From positions 1 through 64,000 of the forward strand of contig WHTV01000003.1 in assembly GCA_009377535.1 (NCBI GenBank): 64,000 nt of DNA. The letters run 5' to 3'. Shown here piece after piece: positions 11,952 through 22,873 of this stretch (within the stretch, counting starts at the first letter, position 1; each line of letters begins with the position of its first letter). The DNA is from Kiloniellaceae bacterium. GTDB lineage: Bacteria > Pseudomonadota > Alphaproteobacteria > Kiloniellales > Kiloniellaceae. The notes under the pieces were generated by a model. It saw nothing but the letters and a program-made list of their open reading frames with translations. It was not told where the DNA came from and did no database searches. The position numbers were made by a program, and so were the translations under genes.

Positions 11952-13375
11952 CTTCCCCCTCCGCCGGCCGACAGCAGGGCCTGCAGCTCGGCGGGCAGCG
12001 CGTTGGCCCAGGCCGTGATATTGCCGGCACCCAGGCAGACCACGATGTCGCCCGGTCCGGCGAGGTCGCGCACCATGGCGGCGAGGTCTTCAGGCTGCGG
12101 CAGGGCGAGGGGCTGGCGGTGGCCCCGGGCGCGCAGGCCCTCCACCAAGTGATCGCGGTCGGCGCCCTCGATGGGCTGCTCGCCGGCAGTGTAGACATCG
12201 GCGACGATCACCGTGTCGGCGTCGTTGAAGCAGGTGCAGAACTGCTCGAAGAGATCGTGCAGGCGGGTATAGCGGTGTGGCTGCATGACCGCGATCACCT
12301 TGCCCTGGGAGGCCTGGCGGGCGGCGGCCAGTACGGCGGCGATCTCCACCGGATGGTGGCCGTAGTCGTCGATCACGGTGATGCCCCCGGCCTCGCCGGT
12401 GCGGGTGAAGCGCCGCTTCACGCCGCCGAAGCCGGCCAGCGCCTTGCGGATGAGTTCCTCGTCGAGGCCCATCTCGCGCGCCACGGTGATGGCGGCGACG
12501 GCGTTCAGGGCGTTGTGGTGGCCGAGCATCGGCAGGTGCAGGCGCTCGAGCCGCGCCGCGACGGCGCCGCTGCGGTCGATGACCTCCACCTCGAAGGCGA
12601 GGCCACCGTTGTCGACGCGCATGTTCTCGAGGCGGTAGTCGGCCTGCGGGCTGACGCCGTAGGTGACGATGCGGCGGTCCTCGATGCGGCCGATCAGGTT
12701 CTGTACCGCCGGGTGGTCGATGCAGAGCACCGCGAAGCCATAGAAGGGGATGTTCTCGACGAAGACCTCGAACCCGTGGTGCAGGGCTTCCTCGCTGCCG
12801 TAGAACTCCATGTGCTCGGGATCGATGTTGGTCACCACGGCGATCGTGGCCGGCAGTTTCATGAAGCTGCCGTCGCTCTCGTCGGCCTCGACCACCATCC
12901 AGTCGCCGCCACCGAGGCGCGCATTGGTGCCGTAGGCGTTGATGATGCCGCCGTTGATGACGGTGGGATCGAGCCCGGCGCCGTCCAACAGGGTGGCGAC
13001 CATCGAGGTGGTGGTGGTCTTGCCGTGCGTGCCGCCGACGGCGATGGACCACTTCAGGCGCATCAGCTCGCCCAGCATTTCGGCGCGCCGCACGATCGGG
13101 ATGAAGCGCTGGCGCGCGGCGGCGACCTCCGGGTTGTCGGCCTTGATCGCCGAGGACACCACGACGACCTCGGCCTCGCCCAGGTTCTCCGCCTTGTGTC
13201 CGATGGCGACCTGTATGCCCATCTTGCGCAGGCGCTGTACATTGGCGTTGTCGGACATATCGCTGCCCTGGACCTGGTAGCCCAGGTTGGACAGCACCTC
13301 GGCGATGCCGCTCATGCCGATGCCGCCGATGCCGACGAAATGAATCATGCCGAGATCGAGAGGTAGGCCCCTCAT
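11948..13375 (-). CDS. murC: UDP-N-acetylmuramate--L-alanine ligase MurC
   Basis: MurC adds L-alanine to UDP-MurNAc, the first step of the stem peptide. With ATG 13375 the product is 475 residues ([20 protein letters not shown]). That ATG overlaps the murG stop (ATGA) and has AAGGAGG 7 nt upstream, so the 23 codons of extra open frame are not used. The nucleotide-binding N-terminus ([17 protein letters not shown]) and the ATP loop ([12 protein letters not shown]) are clear, as is [10 protein letters not shown] in the C-terminal domain. Confidence 0.97.
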   Translation of the reverse strand: MRGLPLDLGMIHFVGIGGIGMSGIAEVLSNLGYQVQGSDMSDNANVQRLRKMGIQVAIGHKAENLGEAEVVVVSSAIKADNPEVAAARQRFIPIVRRAEMLGELMRLKWSIAVGGTHGKTTTTSMVATLLDGAGLDPTVINGGIINAYGTNARLGGGDWMVVEADESDGSFMKLPATIAVVTNIDPEHMEFYGSEEALHHGFEVFVENIPFYGFAVLCIDHPAVQNLIGRIEDRRIVTYGVSPQADYRLENMRVDNGGLAFEVEVIDRSGAVAARLERLHLPMLGHHNALNAVAAITVAREMGLDEELIRKALAGFGGVKRRFTRTGEAGGITVIDDYGHHPVEIAAVLAAARQASQGKVIAVMQPHRYTRLHDLFEQFCTCFNDADTVIVADVYTAGEQPIEGADRDHLVEGLRARGHRQPLALPQPEDLAAMVRDLAGPGDIVVCLGAGNITAWANALPAELQALLSAGGGGR

Positions 13376-14535
13376 GCCGCTGCCTCCTTGCCTGTGCCGC
13401 TGTCGGGACGGGCGGATCGACCGTTGCCGTTGCTGAGGCCGCAAACGAGGTCGGCGAGGTCGCGCGCGGCATCCAGGTGGGCCGCAGCACGGGCGCAGGC
13501 GGCGGCGCGTGCCAGCACTGCCGGGTTTGCCAGCAGGGAGGCGAGCCGCTCGGCCAGGCCGCCGGCGTCGAGGGATTCCTGCGGCATCAGCCAGCCGCCG
13601 CCGGCCTCCACCAGGGCCTGGGCATTGCCGGTCTGATGGTCATCGGTGGCCGAAGGGTAGGGCACCATGACGGCGGGCCGCCCGGCGGCCGCCAGCTCGG
13701 CGACCGTCGAGGCGCCGGCGCGGCTGACCACCAGCTGCGCGGCGGCGAGGCGCTCCGGCACGTCATCGAAGAAGGACGCCAGGTGATGGCTTACGCCGCA
13801 GGCGTCGTAGAGCTTGGCCACCGCGGTGCCGGCGTCGCCCGGCACCTGCTGGTGGACGGTCAGGCGACGGCGCAGGTCCTCCGGCAGCTTGGCGATGGCG
13901 GCGGGCACCACCTCGTTGAACACCCGCGCGCCCTGGCTGCCGCCGACCACCAACAGGTTCAGCGACCCGCCCGCGCCGGGTTGCACGTAGGGGCACTTAC
14001 CGACGGCGGCGATAGCCGCGCGCACCGGATTGCCGGTGAGGCGCAGCTTGTCGAGTTGGTCCGGGGCGACGCCCTCGACCTTGTCGAAGCAGGTGGCGAT
14101 GATGCCGGCGCGGCCGGCCAGCATCCGGTTGGCGCGGCCGAGCACGGAGTTTTGTTCGTGCAGCACCACGCGCAGGCCGCGGTGGGCGCCGGCCAGCACG
14201 GTCGGAACCGAGGGGTAGCCGCCGAAGCCGACGACCACCTCGGCGCTGCAGCGCTTCAAGTGGCCGCGCGCCTGCAGGTAGCCGAGGCCGAGCGCGGCGG
14301 CCGAGCGCAACTGCTTGACGAGGCCGGCGCCGGCCATGCCGCCGGCGGCGATGCGGAACGTCTCCACCCGGGCCAACTCGGCGCCGAAGCCGCCGCCGCG
14401 CGCGTCGGTGACAAGCGCCACGGCAATGCCGCGGGCAAGCAGCTCGCGGGCCAGGGCCTGGGCCGGGAACATGTGGCCGCCGGTGCCGCCTGCGGCGAGC
14501 GCAACCTTGTTGGGGCGCTTGGCGGTCACGGCCAT
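13372..14535 (-). CDS. murG: Lipid II synthase MurG
   Basis: MurG transfers GlcNAc from UDP-GlcNAc to lipid I, giving lipid II at the inner face of the membrane. The 387-residue product begins [20 protein letters not shown], followed by HMFPAQALA. The second nucleotide-sugar site is seen in [20 protein letters not shown] and [18 protein letters not shown] 14535 shares one base with the ftsW stop and has GGGGAGG upstream; a GTG one codon earlier is the only alternative. Confidence 0.96.
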   Translation of the reverse strand: MAVTAKRPNKVALAAGGTGGHMFPAQALARELLARGIAVALVTDARGGGFGAELARVETFRIAAGGMAGAGLVKQLRSAAALGLGYLQARGHLKRCSAEVVVGFGGYPSVPTVLAGAHRGLRVVLHEQNSVLGRANRMLAGRAGIIATCFDKVEGVAPDQLDKLRLTGNPVRAAIAAVGKCPYVQPGAGGSLNLLVVGGSQGARVFNEVVPAAIAKLPEDLRRRLTVHQQVPGDAGTAVAKLYDACGVSHHLASFFDDVPERLAAAQLVVSRAGASTVAELAAAGRPAVMVPYPSATDDHQTGNAQALVEAGGGWLMPQESLDAGGLAERLASLLANPAVLARAAACARAAAHLDAARDLADLVCGLSNGNGRSARPDSGTGKEAAA

Positions 14536-15656
14536 CACAGCGCCTCCCCGCCGACGCGCCGCCGCGTCAGCGCCAGCAGCATACCCATGCCGAGCGCCAG
14601 CGCGACGAGCGAGGAGCCGCCGTAGCTGAGGAACGGCAGGGTCATGCCCTTGGTCGGCATGAGGTGCAGGGTGGAGGCCATGTTGATGAAGGCCTGCAGG
14701 CCGAACTGCACCAGCAGGCCGCTAGCCGCCAGCATGACGAAAAGCGAGTTCTCGCCCATCAGCCGCGCGAAGCCGCGCAGCACGACGAAGGCGAAGAGCC
14801 CGAGGATGATGAGGCAGGCGATGAGGCCCATCTCCTCGCCGGCCACCGCGAAGATGAAGTCGGAATGGGCGTCGGGCAGCTGCGCCTTCACGGTGCCCTC
14901 GCCGGGGCCGCGGCCGAGCAGGCCGCCGTTCACGAAGGCCTCCAGTGAGCGGTTGATCTGGTAGCGGTCGCCTGCGGCGGGATCGAAGAAGGAGTCGACC
15001 CGCGCGCTGACGTGCGGCAGCGCGAGGTAGGCGGCGACCAGGCCGCTGGCGCCGAGCAGGGCGACGCCGGCGATCCAGGCCAGCGGCAGGCCGGCGAGGA
15101 ACAGCTGGGTGCCCCAGATGGCCGTGAGGAGAACCGCCTGGCCGACGTCCGGCTGTAGCAGCAGCAGCGAGACAACGACGAGCCAGAGGCCGACGGCGAT
15201 GCGGCTGCCGGGAATGCCGATCTCCTCGCGATCGAGGGAGAACAGCCAGGCGGAGACCACGGCGAAGCACGGCTTGGCGAACTCCGAGGGTTGCAGGGAG
15301 ACGCCGGCGATGGTGATCCAGCGGGTGGCGCCCTTGATCTCGGCGCCTGTCACCAGGGTCACGATCAGCAGCAGGATGGACGCCAGCAGGCCCAGGCAGG
15401 CGAGGCGGCGCACCCAGCGCGGCGTCGCCAGCGACACGCCGATGAGCAGCGCCGCGGCAAAGGGCAGCAGTACGAGTTGTCGGCTGGCGAGCTGGAAGGA
15501 CTGCAGGCCGATGCGCTCGGCCGCGGCGGGCGAGGCGGCCAGCATGAGCACGGCGCCGAAGCCCATCAATGCGATGAGGGACAACAGGGTCCAACGGTCG
15601 ACAGTCCACCACCAGCGGCCCATCAGGCTGGTGTCGGTGCGCGCGAAGCTGTTCAT
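14535..15656 (-). CDS. ftsW: Septal peptidoglycan glycosyltransferase FtsW
   Basis: FtsW is the SEDS-family glycan polymerase of the divisome. The 373-residue protein has about 9-10 hydrophobic segments. Family motifs include GATRWITIAGVSLQPSEFAKP, NGGLLGRGPGEGTVKAQLPDAHSDFIF and LPFLSYGGSSLVALALGMG near the C-terminus. It overlaps murD by 4 bp on one side and murG by 1 bp on the other. Its partner transpeptidase ftsI is in the same cluster. Confidence 0.96.
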   Translation of the reverse strand: MNSFARTDTSLMGRWWWTVDRWTLLSLIALMGFGAVLMLAASPAAAERIGLQSFQLASRQLVLLPFAAALLIGVSLATPRWVRRLACLGLLASILLLIVTLVTGAEIKGATRWITIAGVSLQPSEFAKPCFAVVSAWLFSLDREEIGIPGSRIAVGLWLVVVSLLLLQPDVGQAVLLTAIWGTQLFLAGLPLAWIAGVALLGASGLVAAYLALPHVSARVDSFFDPAAGDRYQINRSLEAFVNGGLLGRGPGEGTVKAQLPDAHSDFIFAVAGEEMGLIACLIILGLFAFVVLRGFARLMGENSLFVMLAASGLLVQFGLQAFINMASTLHLMPTKGMTLPFLSYGGSSLVALALGMGMLLALTRRRVGGEAL

Positions 15657-17071
15657 GCCGCGCCTCCTGGCCGGAGGGCGGGAATGTCGAACTCGCCGCG
15701 CTCGCCGGGCAGGGCCTTCACGGCCGCGACGAAGGCCTCGCCGCGCTTCTCGAAGTTCGGGAATTGATCGAAAGAAGCGCAGGCCGGCGACAGCAGCACG
15801 ACGCTGCCCGGGAGGCGGGTGGCGGCGTCTCTCGCTGCCGGCACGGCCTGCGCAATGGTGCCGGACAGGGAAACCGGCACGTGACCTTCAAGCGTCGCGG
15901 CAAAATCTTCAGCGGCCTCGCCGATCAGGAAGGCTTCGGCGATGCGCCCGTAGAAGGACTCCAGCCCCTGCAGGCCGCCTTCCTTGGCTCGCCCGCCGGC
16001 GATCCACAGGATGCGGTCATAACAGGCCAGCGCCTTGGCGGCGGCATCGGCGTTGGTCGCTTTGGAATCGTTGATGTAGGGAACGCCGTCGACGACCGCG
16101 ACGATCTGCTGGCGGTGCGCCAGGCCGGGGAAGCTGCGCAGGCAGGCGCAGATCACCGCCGGATCGACGCCGACCGCCTTGCAGGCGGCATAGGCGGCCG
16201 CCGCGTTCTGGCCGTTGTGGCTGCCCGGCAGGCTGGCGATTTCCTTCAGGTCGAGGGCCGCGATGCGCTTGCCGTCGCTGTCGTCGACCAGCACGCCGCC
16301 TTCCACGTAGACGCCGCCAGGCACCGCCCGCTCGCCGGAGATGCCGACGACGATCTGCTCGTCGGCCTGCTTCAGTTCGTCGTAGATGGCGGCGCAGGTC
16401 GCGTCGTCGACGCCGACGATGGCGGTGCGCGGCTTGGTCTGGCGATGGAAGATCAGGCGCTTGGTCTTCACGTAGCCCTCGAAGCCGCCGTGGCGATCGA
16501 GGTGGTCGGGGGTGATGTTCAGCAGCACCGCCACGTCGAAGGTGATCGAGAGCGTGAGTTCGAGCTGGTAGGACGACATCTCGAGCACGTAGATGCCGTC
16601 GTTGTCCAATGCCTCCAGGGTCAGCGCCGGGGTACCGAGGTTGCCGCCGACCTCCACCTGGCGGGCGGAGAGCTTCAGGATGTGGCCGATCAGCGCCGTG
16701 GTGGTCGATTTGCCGTTGGTCCCGGTGATGCCGAGGTAGCGCGCATTGCGCTGGGCGCGGGCCAGCAGCTCGATGTCGCCGATGATCTCGACATCGTGCT
16801 GCTTGCAGGCCGTGACGATGGGGTGCGGCGCCGGGAAGCTGTGCGGAATACCCGGCGAAAGGATGAGGCTGGTGACCTCCTGCCAGTTCACCTGATTGAG
16901 GTCGACCAGGGGGATCTCGGCCGCGCGGGCCTTGGCGCGCTGGTCCTCGCTGTCGTCCCAGGCCCAGACCTCGGCGCCGGACGCGTGCAGCGCCCTGGCG
17001 GCGGCCAGGCCCGACTTGCCGAGACCGAGGACGGCCACTGGCAAACCGGCAAAGAAACTGAGATCGATCAC
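15653..17071 (-). CDS. murD: UDP-N-acetylmuramoylalanine--D-glutamate ligase MurD
   Basis: MurD adds D-glutamate to UDP-MurNAc-L-Ala. GTG 17071 starts a 472-residue product (MIDLSFFAGLPVAVLGLGKS). The frame stays open for a further 800 bases upstream, but that is only the shadow of mraY. GGAG lies 13 nt before the GTG, a rather long spacing. The ATP loop GITGTNGKSTTTALIGH and the later YINDSKATNADA motif identify the enzyme. It follows mraY by 17 bp. Confidence 0.95.
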   Translation of the reverse strand: MIDLSFFAGLPVAVLGLGKSGLAAARALHASGAEVWAWDDSEDQRAKARAAEIPLVDLNQVNWQEVTSLILSPGIPHSFPAPHPIVTACKQHDVEIIGDIELLARAQRNARYLGITGTNGKSTTTALIGHILKLSARQVEVGGNLGTPALTLEALDNDGIYVLEMSSYQLELTLSITFDVAVLLNITPDHLDRHGGFEGYVKTKRLIFHRQTKPRTAIVGVDDATCAAIYDELKQADEQIVVGISGERAVPGGVYVEGGVLVDDSDGKRIAALDLKEIASLPGSHNGQNAAAAYAACKAVGVDPAVICACLRSFPGLAHRQQIVAVVDGVPYINDSKATNADAAAKALACYDRILWIAGGRAKEGGLQGLESFYGRIAEAFLIGEAAEDFAATLEGHVPVSLSGTIAQAVPAARDAATRLPGSVVLLSPACASFDQFPNFEKRGEAFVAAVKALPGERGEFDIPALRPGGAA

Positions 17072-17088
17072 GGGGACGTCGGAGCTCC

Positions 17089-18177
17089 TTATCTCAGCTT
17101 GAGGGTGGCGAGGCCGGCGAGGGCCAGGATGGAGGCGATGATCCAGAAGCGGATCACGATGGTCGGCTCGGCCCAGCCCTTCTTCTCGAAGTGGTGATGC
17201 AGCGGCGCCATGCGGAAGACGCGCTTGCCGGTCAGCTTGAAGGAGACGACCTGGACGATGACCGAGACCGTCTCCAGCACGAAGAGGCCGCCGATGATGC
17301 CGAGCACGAGCTCGTGCTTGGTGACCACGGCGATGGAACCCAGCGCGCCGCCGCAGGACAGCGACCCGGTGTCGCCCATGAAGACCATCGCCGGCGGGGC
17401 ATTGAACCACAGGAAGCCCAGGCTGGCGCCGACCAGGGCGCCGCAGAACACCGCCAACTCGCCGGTGCCGGCAACGTAGTGCACCTGAAGGTACTCGGCG
17501 AAGACGGTGTTGCCGACCAGATAGGAAATCAGCGCGAAACAGCTGGCCGCGATCATCACCGGCACGATGGCGAGGCCGTCGAGGCCGTCGGTCAGGTTGA
17601 CGGCGTTGGAGGCGCCGACCATGACGAAGACGGCGAAGGGGATGAAGAAGACGCCGAGGTTCAGCAGCAGGCTCTTGAAAAAAGGCACCGCCAGGTGAGT
17701 GTCGATCTCCGGCGCTGCGATCAGGGAGATCCAGAGCGCGATGGCGGTGGAGATCAGCACCTGGACCAGCAGCTTGACGCGGCCGGGCAGGCCGTCGCTC
17801 GAACGCTTGGTGAGCTTCAGGTAGTCGTCGGCGAAGCCGACCCCGCCGAAGCCTGCGGTGACGAACAGCACGCACCAGACGTAGCGGTTGGAAAGGTCCG
17901 CCCAGAGCAGCGTCGAGATGGTGAGGGCGATCAGGATGAGGACGCCGCCCATGGTCGGCGTGCCCTTCTTGGTCAGCAGGTGGCCCTCCGGCCCGTCTTC
18001 GCGGATCGGCTGGCCCTCGCCCTGCTTGGCGCGCAGCCAGGCGATGACGCGCGGCCCGAAGAAGAAGCAGATGCTGAGCGCGGTGATCACCGCGGCGCCG
18101 CTGCGGAACGTCAGGTAGCGGAAGAGGTTGAAGAAGGTGACGTCTTCGGCAAGGGGGACCAGCAGGTTATAGAGCAT
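17089..18177 (-). CDS. mraY: Phospho-MurNAc-pentapeptide transferase MraY
   Basis: MraY transfers phospho-MurNAc-pentapeptide to undecaprenyl phosphate, making lipid I. ATG 18177 gives 362 residues ([20 protein letters not shown]), the usual family length; upstream open frame is not conserved. About ten membrane segments are visible. Catalytic landmarks are [26 protein letters not shown] and the histidine motif [12 protein letters not shown]. It lies 13 bp after murF. Confidence 0.97.
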   Translation of the reverse strand: MLYNLLVPLAEDVTFFNLFRYLTFRSGAAVITALSICFFFGPRVIAWLRAKQGEGQPIREDGPEGHLLTKKGTPTMGGVLILIALTISTLLWADLSNRYVWCVLFVTAGFGGVGFADDYLKLTKRSSDGLPGRVKLLVQVLISTAIALWISLIAAPEIDTHLAVPFFKSLLLNLGVFFIPFAVFVMVGASNAVNLTDGLDGLAIVPVMIAASCFALISYLVGNTVFAEYLQVHYVAGTGELAVFCGALVGASLGFLWFNAPPAMVFMGDTGSLSCGGALGSIAVVTKHELVLGIIGGLFVLETVSVIVQVVSFKLTGKRVFRMAPLHHHFEKKGWAEPTIVIRFWIIASILALAGLATLKLR

Positions 18178-18190
18178 TCGTTTTGGTTCC

Positions 18191-19630
18191 CTACTGTCCG
18201 TTCGCGGTCTTGAGCGCAGGCTTTCCGAGGGCGAGCAGGGCCTCGACCACCACCGCCATGCGGCTGCCGAGCGAACCCTTGACCAGCAGGCTGTCGCCCG
18301 ACTTGACCGCCTTGCAGACCTCAGCGGCGAGCGCCTTGGAGTCGTTGGCATGGCTGCCGCGCAACGCTTCCGGCAGTTTCTCGTGGAGCGTTGCCGTGCC
18401 GCTGCCGCAGCTGAACACCAGGTCGATGCCGGCGGCCCGCAGCGGGTCGGCGAGGCTGGCGTGCATTTCCTGCGACTGCGTGCCGAGCTCCAGCATGTCG
18501 CCGAGGATGGCGATGCGCCGGCCGCCGGCGCCCAGGCTGGTGCGTCCCAGCACCTCGAAGGCGGCGCGCATGGAGGTCGGGTTGGCGTTGTAGCTGTCGT
18601 CGATCAGGTGGAAGATCCCTTGCGGCGTCTCCACGGCGTGGCGCTCGCCGCGACCCTTCAACGGCTTCAGGTTGGCAAGCTGGGCGGAGGCCTGCACCAC
18701 GTCGGCGCCGGCGGCGCTGACTGCGGCCAGCACGGCCAGCGAGTTCATCACCCAGTGGGAGCCGGGCATGGCCAGGCAGTAGTCGATCTCGCGGCCGCGA
18801 ATGCTGGCGGTCACCGCGCTGCAGGTGGCATGCAGCGAGCAGTCGAGCAGGCGCGCGTCGGCTTCCTTGTGTTGGCCGAAGGAGAGGATGCGGCTCACGC
18901 CGGCGTCCTCCGCCTTGGTGCAGAGGTGATGGAAGAGGGCGTTGTCGCGGTTCAGCACGGCGGTGCCGTTGGCGTCCATGCCTTCGAAGATCTCCGCCTT
19001 GGCGTCGGCGATCTCGCTGATCGAGGTGAAATTGCCGATATGCGCCGGCTCGATGTTGGTGATGATGGCGACGTGCGGGCGCACCAGGGCGCTCAGCTCG
19101 CGGATCTCGCCGGGATGGTTCATGCCGAGCTCGAAGATGCCATAGACCGCTTCGCGATCCATGCGCGCGAGGCTCAAGGGCACGCCCCAGTGGTTGTTGA
19201 AGCTGCCAATGCTGGCCGAGGTCAGGCCCTGCGGCGAGAGGCAGAGGCGCAGCGCCTCCTTGGTGCCGGTCTTGCCGACCGAGCCGGTGACGGCGATGAG
19301 CCGGGCTTCGCTGCGTTCGCGCGCCGCGGTGCCGAGGCGCCAGAGCGCCGCGAAGGTATCGTCGACGATCAGCAGCGGCATCGATTCGTCGACGCCGTCG
19401 GCATCGCGGTGCACCATGGCGGCGGCGGCGCCGGCCTCGATCGCCTTGCCGGCGAAGTCGTGGCCGTCGAAGCTGGGCCCCTTCAGGGCGACGAAGACAT
19501 CACCCGGCTGCAGGCTGCGCGAGTCGATGGAGACGCCGGTGGCCTGCCAGTCGCGGGTATTGCGACCGCCGGTCGCCTGGCGGGCTTCCTCCGCGCTCCA
19601 CAGCACCTTCCTGGCGCCGGCGGCGGTCAC
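18191..19630 (-). CDS. murF: UDP-MurNAc-tripeptide--D-Ala-D-Ala ligase MurF
   Basis: MurF adds the D-Ala-D-Ala dipeptide (made by Ddl) to the UDP-MurNAc tripeptide. The 479-residue product starts at GTG 19630, which overlaps the murE stop (GTGA). The N-terminal substrate domain ([20 protein letters not shown]), the ATP loop ([14 protein letters not shown]) and [18 protein letters not shown] in the C-terminal domain are clear. Confidence 0.96.
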   Translation of the reverse strand: MTAAGARKVLWSAEEARQATGGRNTRDWQATGVSIDSRSLQPGDVFVALKGPSFDGHDFAGKAIEAGAAAAMVHRDADGVDESMPLLIVDDTFAALWRLGTAARERSEARLIAVTGSVGKTGTKEALRLCLSPQGLTSASIGSFNNHWGVPLSLARMDREAVYGIFELGMNHPGEIRELSALVRPHVAIITNIEPAHIGNFTSISEIADAKAEIFEGMDANGTAVLNRDNALFHHLCTKAEDAGVSRILSFGQHKEADARLLDCSLHATCSAVTASIRGREIDYCLAMPGSHWVMNSLAVLAAVSAAGADVVQASAQLANLKPLKGRGERHAVETPQGIFHLIDDSYNANPTSMRAAFEVLGRTSLGAGGRRIAILGDMLELGTQSQEMHASLADPLRAAGIDLVFSCGSGTATLHEKLPEALRGSHANDSKALAAEVCKAVKSGDSLLVKGSLGSRMAVVVEALLALGKPALKTANGQ

Positions 19631-21105
19631 GATGCGCCTCCCGTCAGCCTGGAAATTGCGGTCCGGGCGACGTCACGGTCGTCGAACGGCAAGACCTGTC
19701 CCCCGACGGTCTGGCCACTCTCGTGGCCTTTGCCGGCAATGACCAGTACATCGCCCGGACCCATAGCGGCCACCGCATGGGCGATAGCCGCCCCCCGATC
19801 GCCGATCTCCTGTGCGCCCGGGGCCTCGGCCAGCATTTCCTGGCGGATCTTGGCGGGGTCCTCGCTGCGCGGGTTGTCGTCTGTGATGATGGCCTCGTCG
19901 GCGAGGGTGACGGCGATACGGCCCATCAGTGGGCGCTTGCCGCGGTCGCGGTCGCCGCCGCAGCCGATGATGACGAAGAGACGCTTTTGCGTGTGTGGGC
20001 GGAGCGCCTTCAGCACGGTCTCCAGCGCATCGGGCGTGTGGGCAAAGTCGACGTAGACATGGCCGCCGGCGGGCGTCTCGCCGACCAGCTCGACGCGGCC
20101 CGGCACACCGGAAAGCTGCGTCAGTGCGGTGATCGCCTTGTCCAGCTCGGCGCCACCGCCCAGCACGAGGCCGAGAGCGGCCAGGGCGTTGCCGGCCTGG
20201 AAGGCGCCGGCAACGGGCAGGGCGACGCGGCATTCCTTGCCGAAGAGGCTGAGGCGCAGATCCTGGCCGATGGCGGTCGGCTGCTGGTCGAGCAGACGCA
20301 GGTCGGCGTCACCCTGTCCGTAGGTGATCAGCGTCACCCCGCGCGCGCGGCAGGCGGCGGCGACATCGCTGCCCGCCGGATCATCGATGTTCACTACCGC
20401 GCAGCCGTCGGGCAGCAGCAGCTCGGTGAAGAGCCGCAGCTTGGCCGCCAGGTAGGCCTCCATGGTGCCGTGGTAGTCGAGGTGATCGCGCGTCAGGTTG
20501 GTGAAGGCTGCGGCACTGGCCCGGATCCCATCGAGTCGATACTGGTCTAAGCCGTGGCTTGAGGCTTCCAGCACAACATGATTAATGTGATCGCGGGCCA
20601 GCGTCGCAAGGCAGCGGTGCAGTTCCACCGGGTCCGGCGTGGTCAGCGAGGCCGGCGCATCGGCACGCGGCGGCTGCAGACCGAGCGTGCCCAGGCTGGC
20701 CGACTCGTGACCCAGCACATGCCAGATCTGTCGGGTGAAACTAGCGACCGAAGTCTTGCCATTGGTGCCGGTGACGGCGGCGACCGTCGCCGGCTGGCGT
20801 CCGTAGAAGCGGGCGGCCAGCAAAGCCAGCCGGCGCCGCGGATTGGGATCGGTGAGCAGGGCCACAGACCGCGCCCCGCGCGGCAGCACGGTGCCCTGCG
20901 GCGCCAGCACGGCGGCGGCGCCCTGTTCGATGGCCTGGGCGATGAAGTCGCGGCCGTCGGCGCGGCTGCCGGGCAGCGCGGCAAAGAGGTAGCCCGCGGC
21001 CACCTTACGGCTGTCCGCCGTCAGGCCGCTGATCTCCACCTCCGAATAAGCCGCTGCCGGCTGCATGCTTTCTGCTTCTCCCTTCAAGAGGTCAGTTAGA
21101 CGCAA
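19627..21105 (-). CDS. murE: UDP-MurNAc-L-Ala-D-Glu--meso-DAP ligase MurE
   Basis: MurE adds the third stem-peptide residue. The motif DNPRSEDP is the signature of enzymes that use meso-diaminopimelate, as expected in a Gram-negative. The ATP loop is AAVTGTNGKTSVASF. The 492-residue version begins at TTG 21105, 14 bases inside the end of ftsI (MRLTDLLKGE, which fits the family N-terminus). An ATG at 21066 with GGGAG upstream is an alternative that would remove 13 residues. The TTG start is preferred with moderate certainty. Confidence 0.95.
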   Translation of the reverse strand: MRLTDLLKGEAESMQPAAAYSEVEISGLTADSRKVAAGYLFAALPGSRADGRDFIAQAIEQGAAAVLAPQGTVLPRGARSVALLTDPNPRRRLALLAARFYGRQPATVAAVTGTNGKTSVASFTRQIWHVLGHESASLGTLGLQPPRADAPASLTTPDPVELHRCLATLARDHINHVVLEASSHGLDQYRLDGIRASAAAFTNLTRDHLDYHGTMEAYLAAKLRLFTELLLPDGCAVVNIDDPAGSDVAAACRARGVTLITYGQGDADLRLLDQQPTAIGQDLRLSLFGKECRVALPVAGAFQAGNALAALGLVLGGGAELDKAITALTQLSGVPGRVELVGETPAGGHVYVDFAHTPDALETVLKALRPHTQKRLFVIIGCGGDRDRGKRPLMGRIAVTLADEAIITDDNPRSEDPAKIRQEMLAEAPGAQEIGDRGAAIAHAVAAMGPGDVLVIAGKGHESGQTVGGQVLPFDDRDVARTAISRLTGGAS

Positions 21106-22873
21106 GTTGGCGCCCTTCCGCTCTTGCCTCGATCTCGGCCAGCATCTCTTCGATCATGACGTTGCCGTCGTCTTGCGGCGCAATGCCGAGCAGCGGGCCG
21201 ATGCGCTCTACCAGGCGGCCGACCAGCGGCGCGGCGACCCAGCCGCCGGTCGCGTAGCCGTAGGTCTCCTTGGTCGGTTTCGGTTCGTCGACCATGGCGA
21301 AGACCACGTAGCGCGGGTCGTCCATGGGAAAGGCGCCGACGAAGGAGGCAATGCGGGAATTGCGCGAGTAGCCGCGTCCGGCCGCCTTATCGGCGGTGCC
21401 GGTCTTGCCGCCGACCAGGTAGCCGGCGGCGTCGGCCTTGCGGCCGGTGCCCTTGGCCACCACCAGGCGCATCAGCTGGCGCATCTGTGCCGAGGTCCTG
21501 GCGGAGAGCACCTGGGCGCCGGCGGACGGGCTCGCCGCGTCCTGCCGCAGCAGGGTCGGGCGCACCTCGGTGCCGCCGTTGACGATCGTGGCCACCGCGC
21601 TGGTGAGCTGCAGCGGCGAGACCGCTAGGCCGTGACCGTAGGAGATCGTCATGGTGCTGATCTCGCGCCAGGGTGAGGGAAGCATCGGTTGGCCGACCTC
21701 GCTCAGCTCGACGCCGGAGGGCTGCAGCAGCCCGAGCTGCTTGAGGAAGCTCTGTTGCACCGGCGTGCCCGCATCCATGGCCATGTGGACGGTGCCGATG
21801 TTGCTGGAATACATGAAGATTTCCGGCACAGACAGCCACCGGTTCTTGGGGTGGAAGTCGCGGATGGTGAAGCGCGAGACGCGGATCGGCTGGCGCACGT
21901 CGTAGCCGTCGTCCAGCGTCACCACGCCGCGGTCGAGGGCCATGGCGGTGGTGAAGATCTTGAACACCGAGCCCATCTCGTAAATGCCGAGGCTGGCGCG
22001 GTTGAAGCGGGCATCGGCGATGGCGGCAGCCGGCTTCTCCGGATCGAAGGTCGGCAGCGACACCATGGCCACCAACTCCCCGGACTTGGCGTCCATCACC
22101 ACACCGGCGGCGCCGATCGCGCTGAAGGTCTGCATGGCGCTGGCCAGCTCCTCGGCCAGCAGATGCTGGATGCGCAGGTCGAGGCTGAGGCGCAGCGGCT
22201 GGGCGGAGGCGCGCAGCACGTCGTCGAAGGACTGTTCGATGCCGGCGAGGCCCTGGTTGTCGAGGCCGGTGAAGCCGACCACGTGCGGCGCCAGCGTGCC
22301 GTGCGGATAGAAGCGCTGCTGCTCGCGCTGGAAGTAGAAGCCGGGAATGCCGAGGGCATTCACCGCGTACTCCTGGCGCGGCGTCAGGTTGCGCTGCAGC
22401 CAGACGAAGCTGCGCCCGCTGGCGAGCTTGGCGCGCAGCTCGGCGGGGCTGAGCTCCGGCAGCACTTCGGCGAGGCGCTCGGCGGCCGTCTCGGGGTCGC
22501 GCACGTGCTGCGGATTGGCGTAGAGCGAGGCGGTCGGCATGGTGGTGGCCAGCACGATGCCGTTGCGATCGACGATGTCGGCGCGGCCGGTTTCCAGCGC
22601 ATCCGAGGACAGGCTGCGCGCCAGCGAGGGCTCGTGCTGTTCTGCCATCAGGCCGAGGTCGACCAGGCGCCAGCCGATCAGCGAGAAGGCCAGCGTGAAG
22701 CTCATGGCGGCGACGAGCAGGCGGGTGCGCCCGGTCTCCAGGGCCTGCTTGCGCGTGCCCTCCAGGCGGATCGTCGCCGGGCGCCCGCCCTGAAGGTCGC
22801 GTGGCTGCAGGTCCTGCGGCAGGGCGGGGGGCAGGGCTTGGCGCAGCGGCCTGCTGATGAAACGGCGGATCAT
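21092..22873 (-). CDS. ftsI: Septal peptidoglycan transpeptidase FtsI (PBP3)
   Basis: FtsI is the division-specific class B penicillin-binding protein that crosslinks septal peptidoglycan with FtsW. The 593-residue protein has a basic cytoplasmic tail, one membrane segment (LLVAAMSFTLAFSLIGW, about 52-68), a dimerisation/pedestal region (GRADIVDRNGIVLATTMPTA) and a transpeptidase domain with the catalytic serine in GSVFK, then SSN and KTGT. Start ATG 22873 overlaps the ftsL stop by 4 bp. Confidence 0.97.
   Translation of the reverse strand: MIRRFISRPLRQALPPALPQDLQPRDLQGGRPATIRLEGTRKQALETGRTRLLVAAMSFTLAFSLIGWRLVDLGLMAEQHEPSLARSLSSDALETGRADIVDRNGIVLATTMPTASLYANPQHVRDPETAAERLAEVLPELSPAELRAKLASGRSFVWLQRNLTPRQEYAVNALGIPGFYFQREQQRFYPHGTLAPHVVGFTGLDNQGLAGIEQSFDDVLRASAQPLRLSLDLRIQHLLAEELASAMQTFSAIGAAGVVMDAKSGELVAMVSLPTFDPEKPAAAIADARFNRASLGIYEMGSVFKIFTTAMALDRGVVTLDDGYDVRQPIRVSRFTIRDFHPKNRWLSVPEIFMYSSNIGTVHMAMDAGTPVQQSFLKQLGLLQPSGVELSEVGQPMLPSPWREISTMTISYGHGLAVSPLQLTSAVATIVNGGTEVRPTLLRQDAASPSAGAQVLSARTSAQMRQLMRLVVAKGTGRKADAAGYLVGGKTGTADKAAGRGYSRNSRIASFVGAFPMDDPRYVVFAMVDEPKPTKETYGYATGGWVAAPLVGRLVERIGPLLGIAPQDDGNVMIEEMLAEIEARAEGRQLASN

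Noticed and set aside
17072..17875. N-terminal extension of murD by 268 codons
   Set aside because: The extension overlaps mraY out of frame; MurD homology begins at the GTG at 17071.
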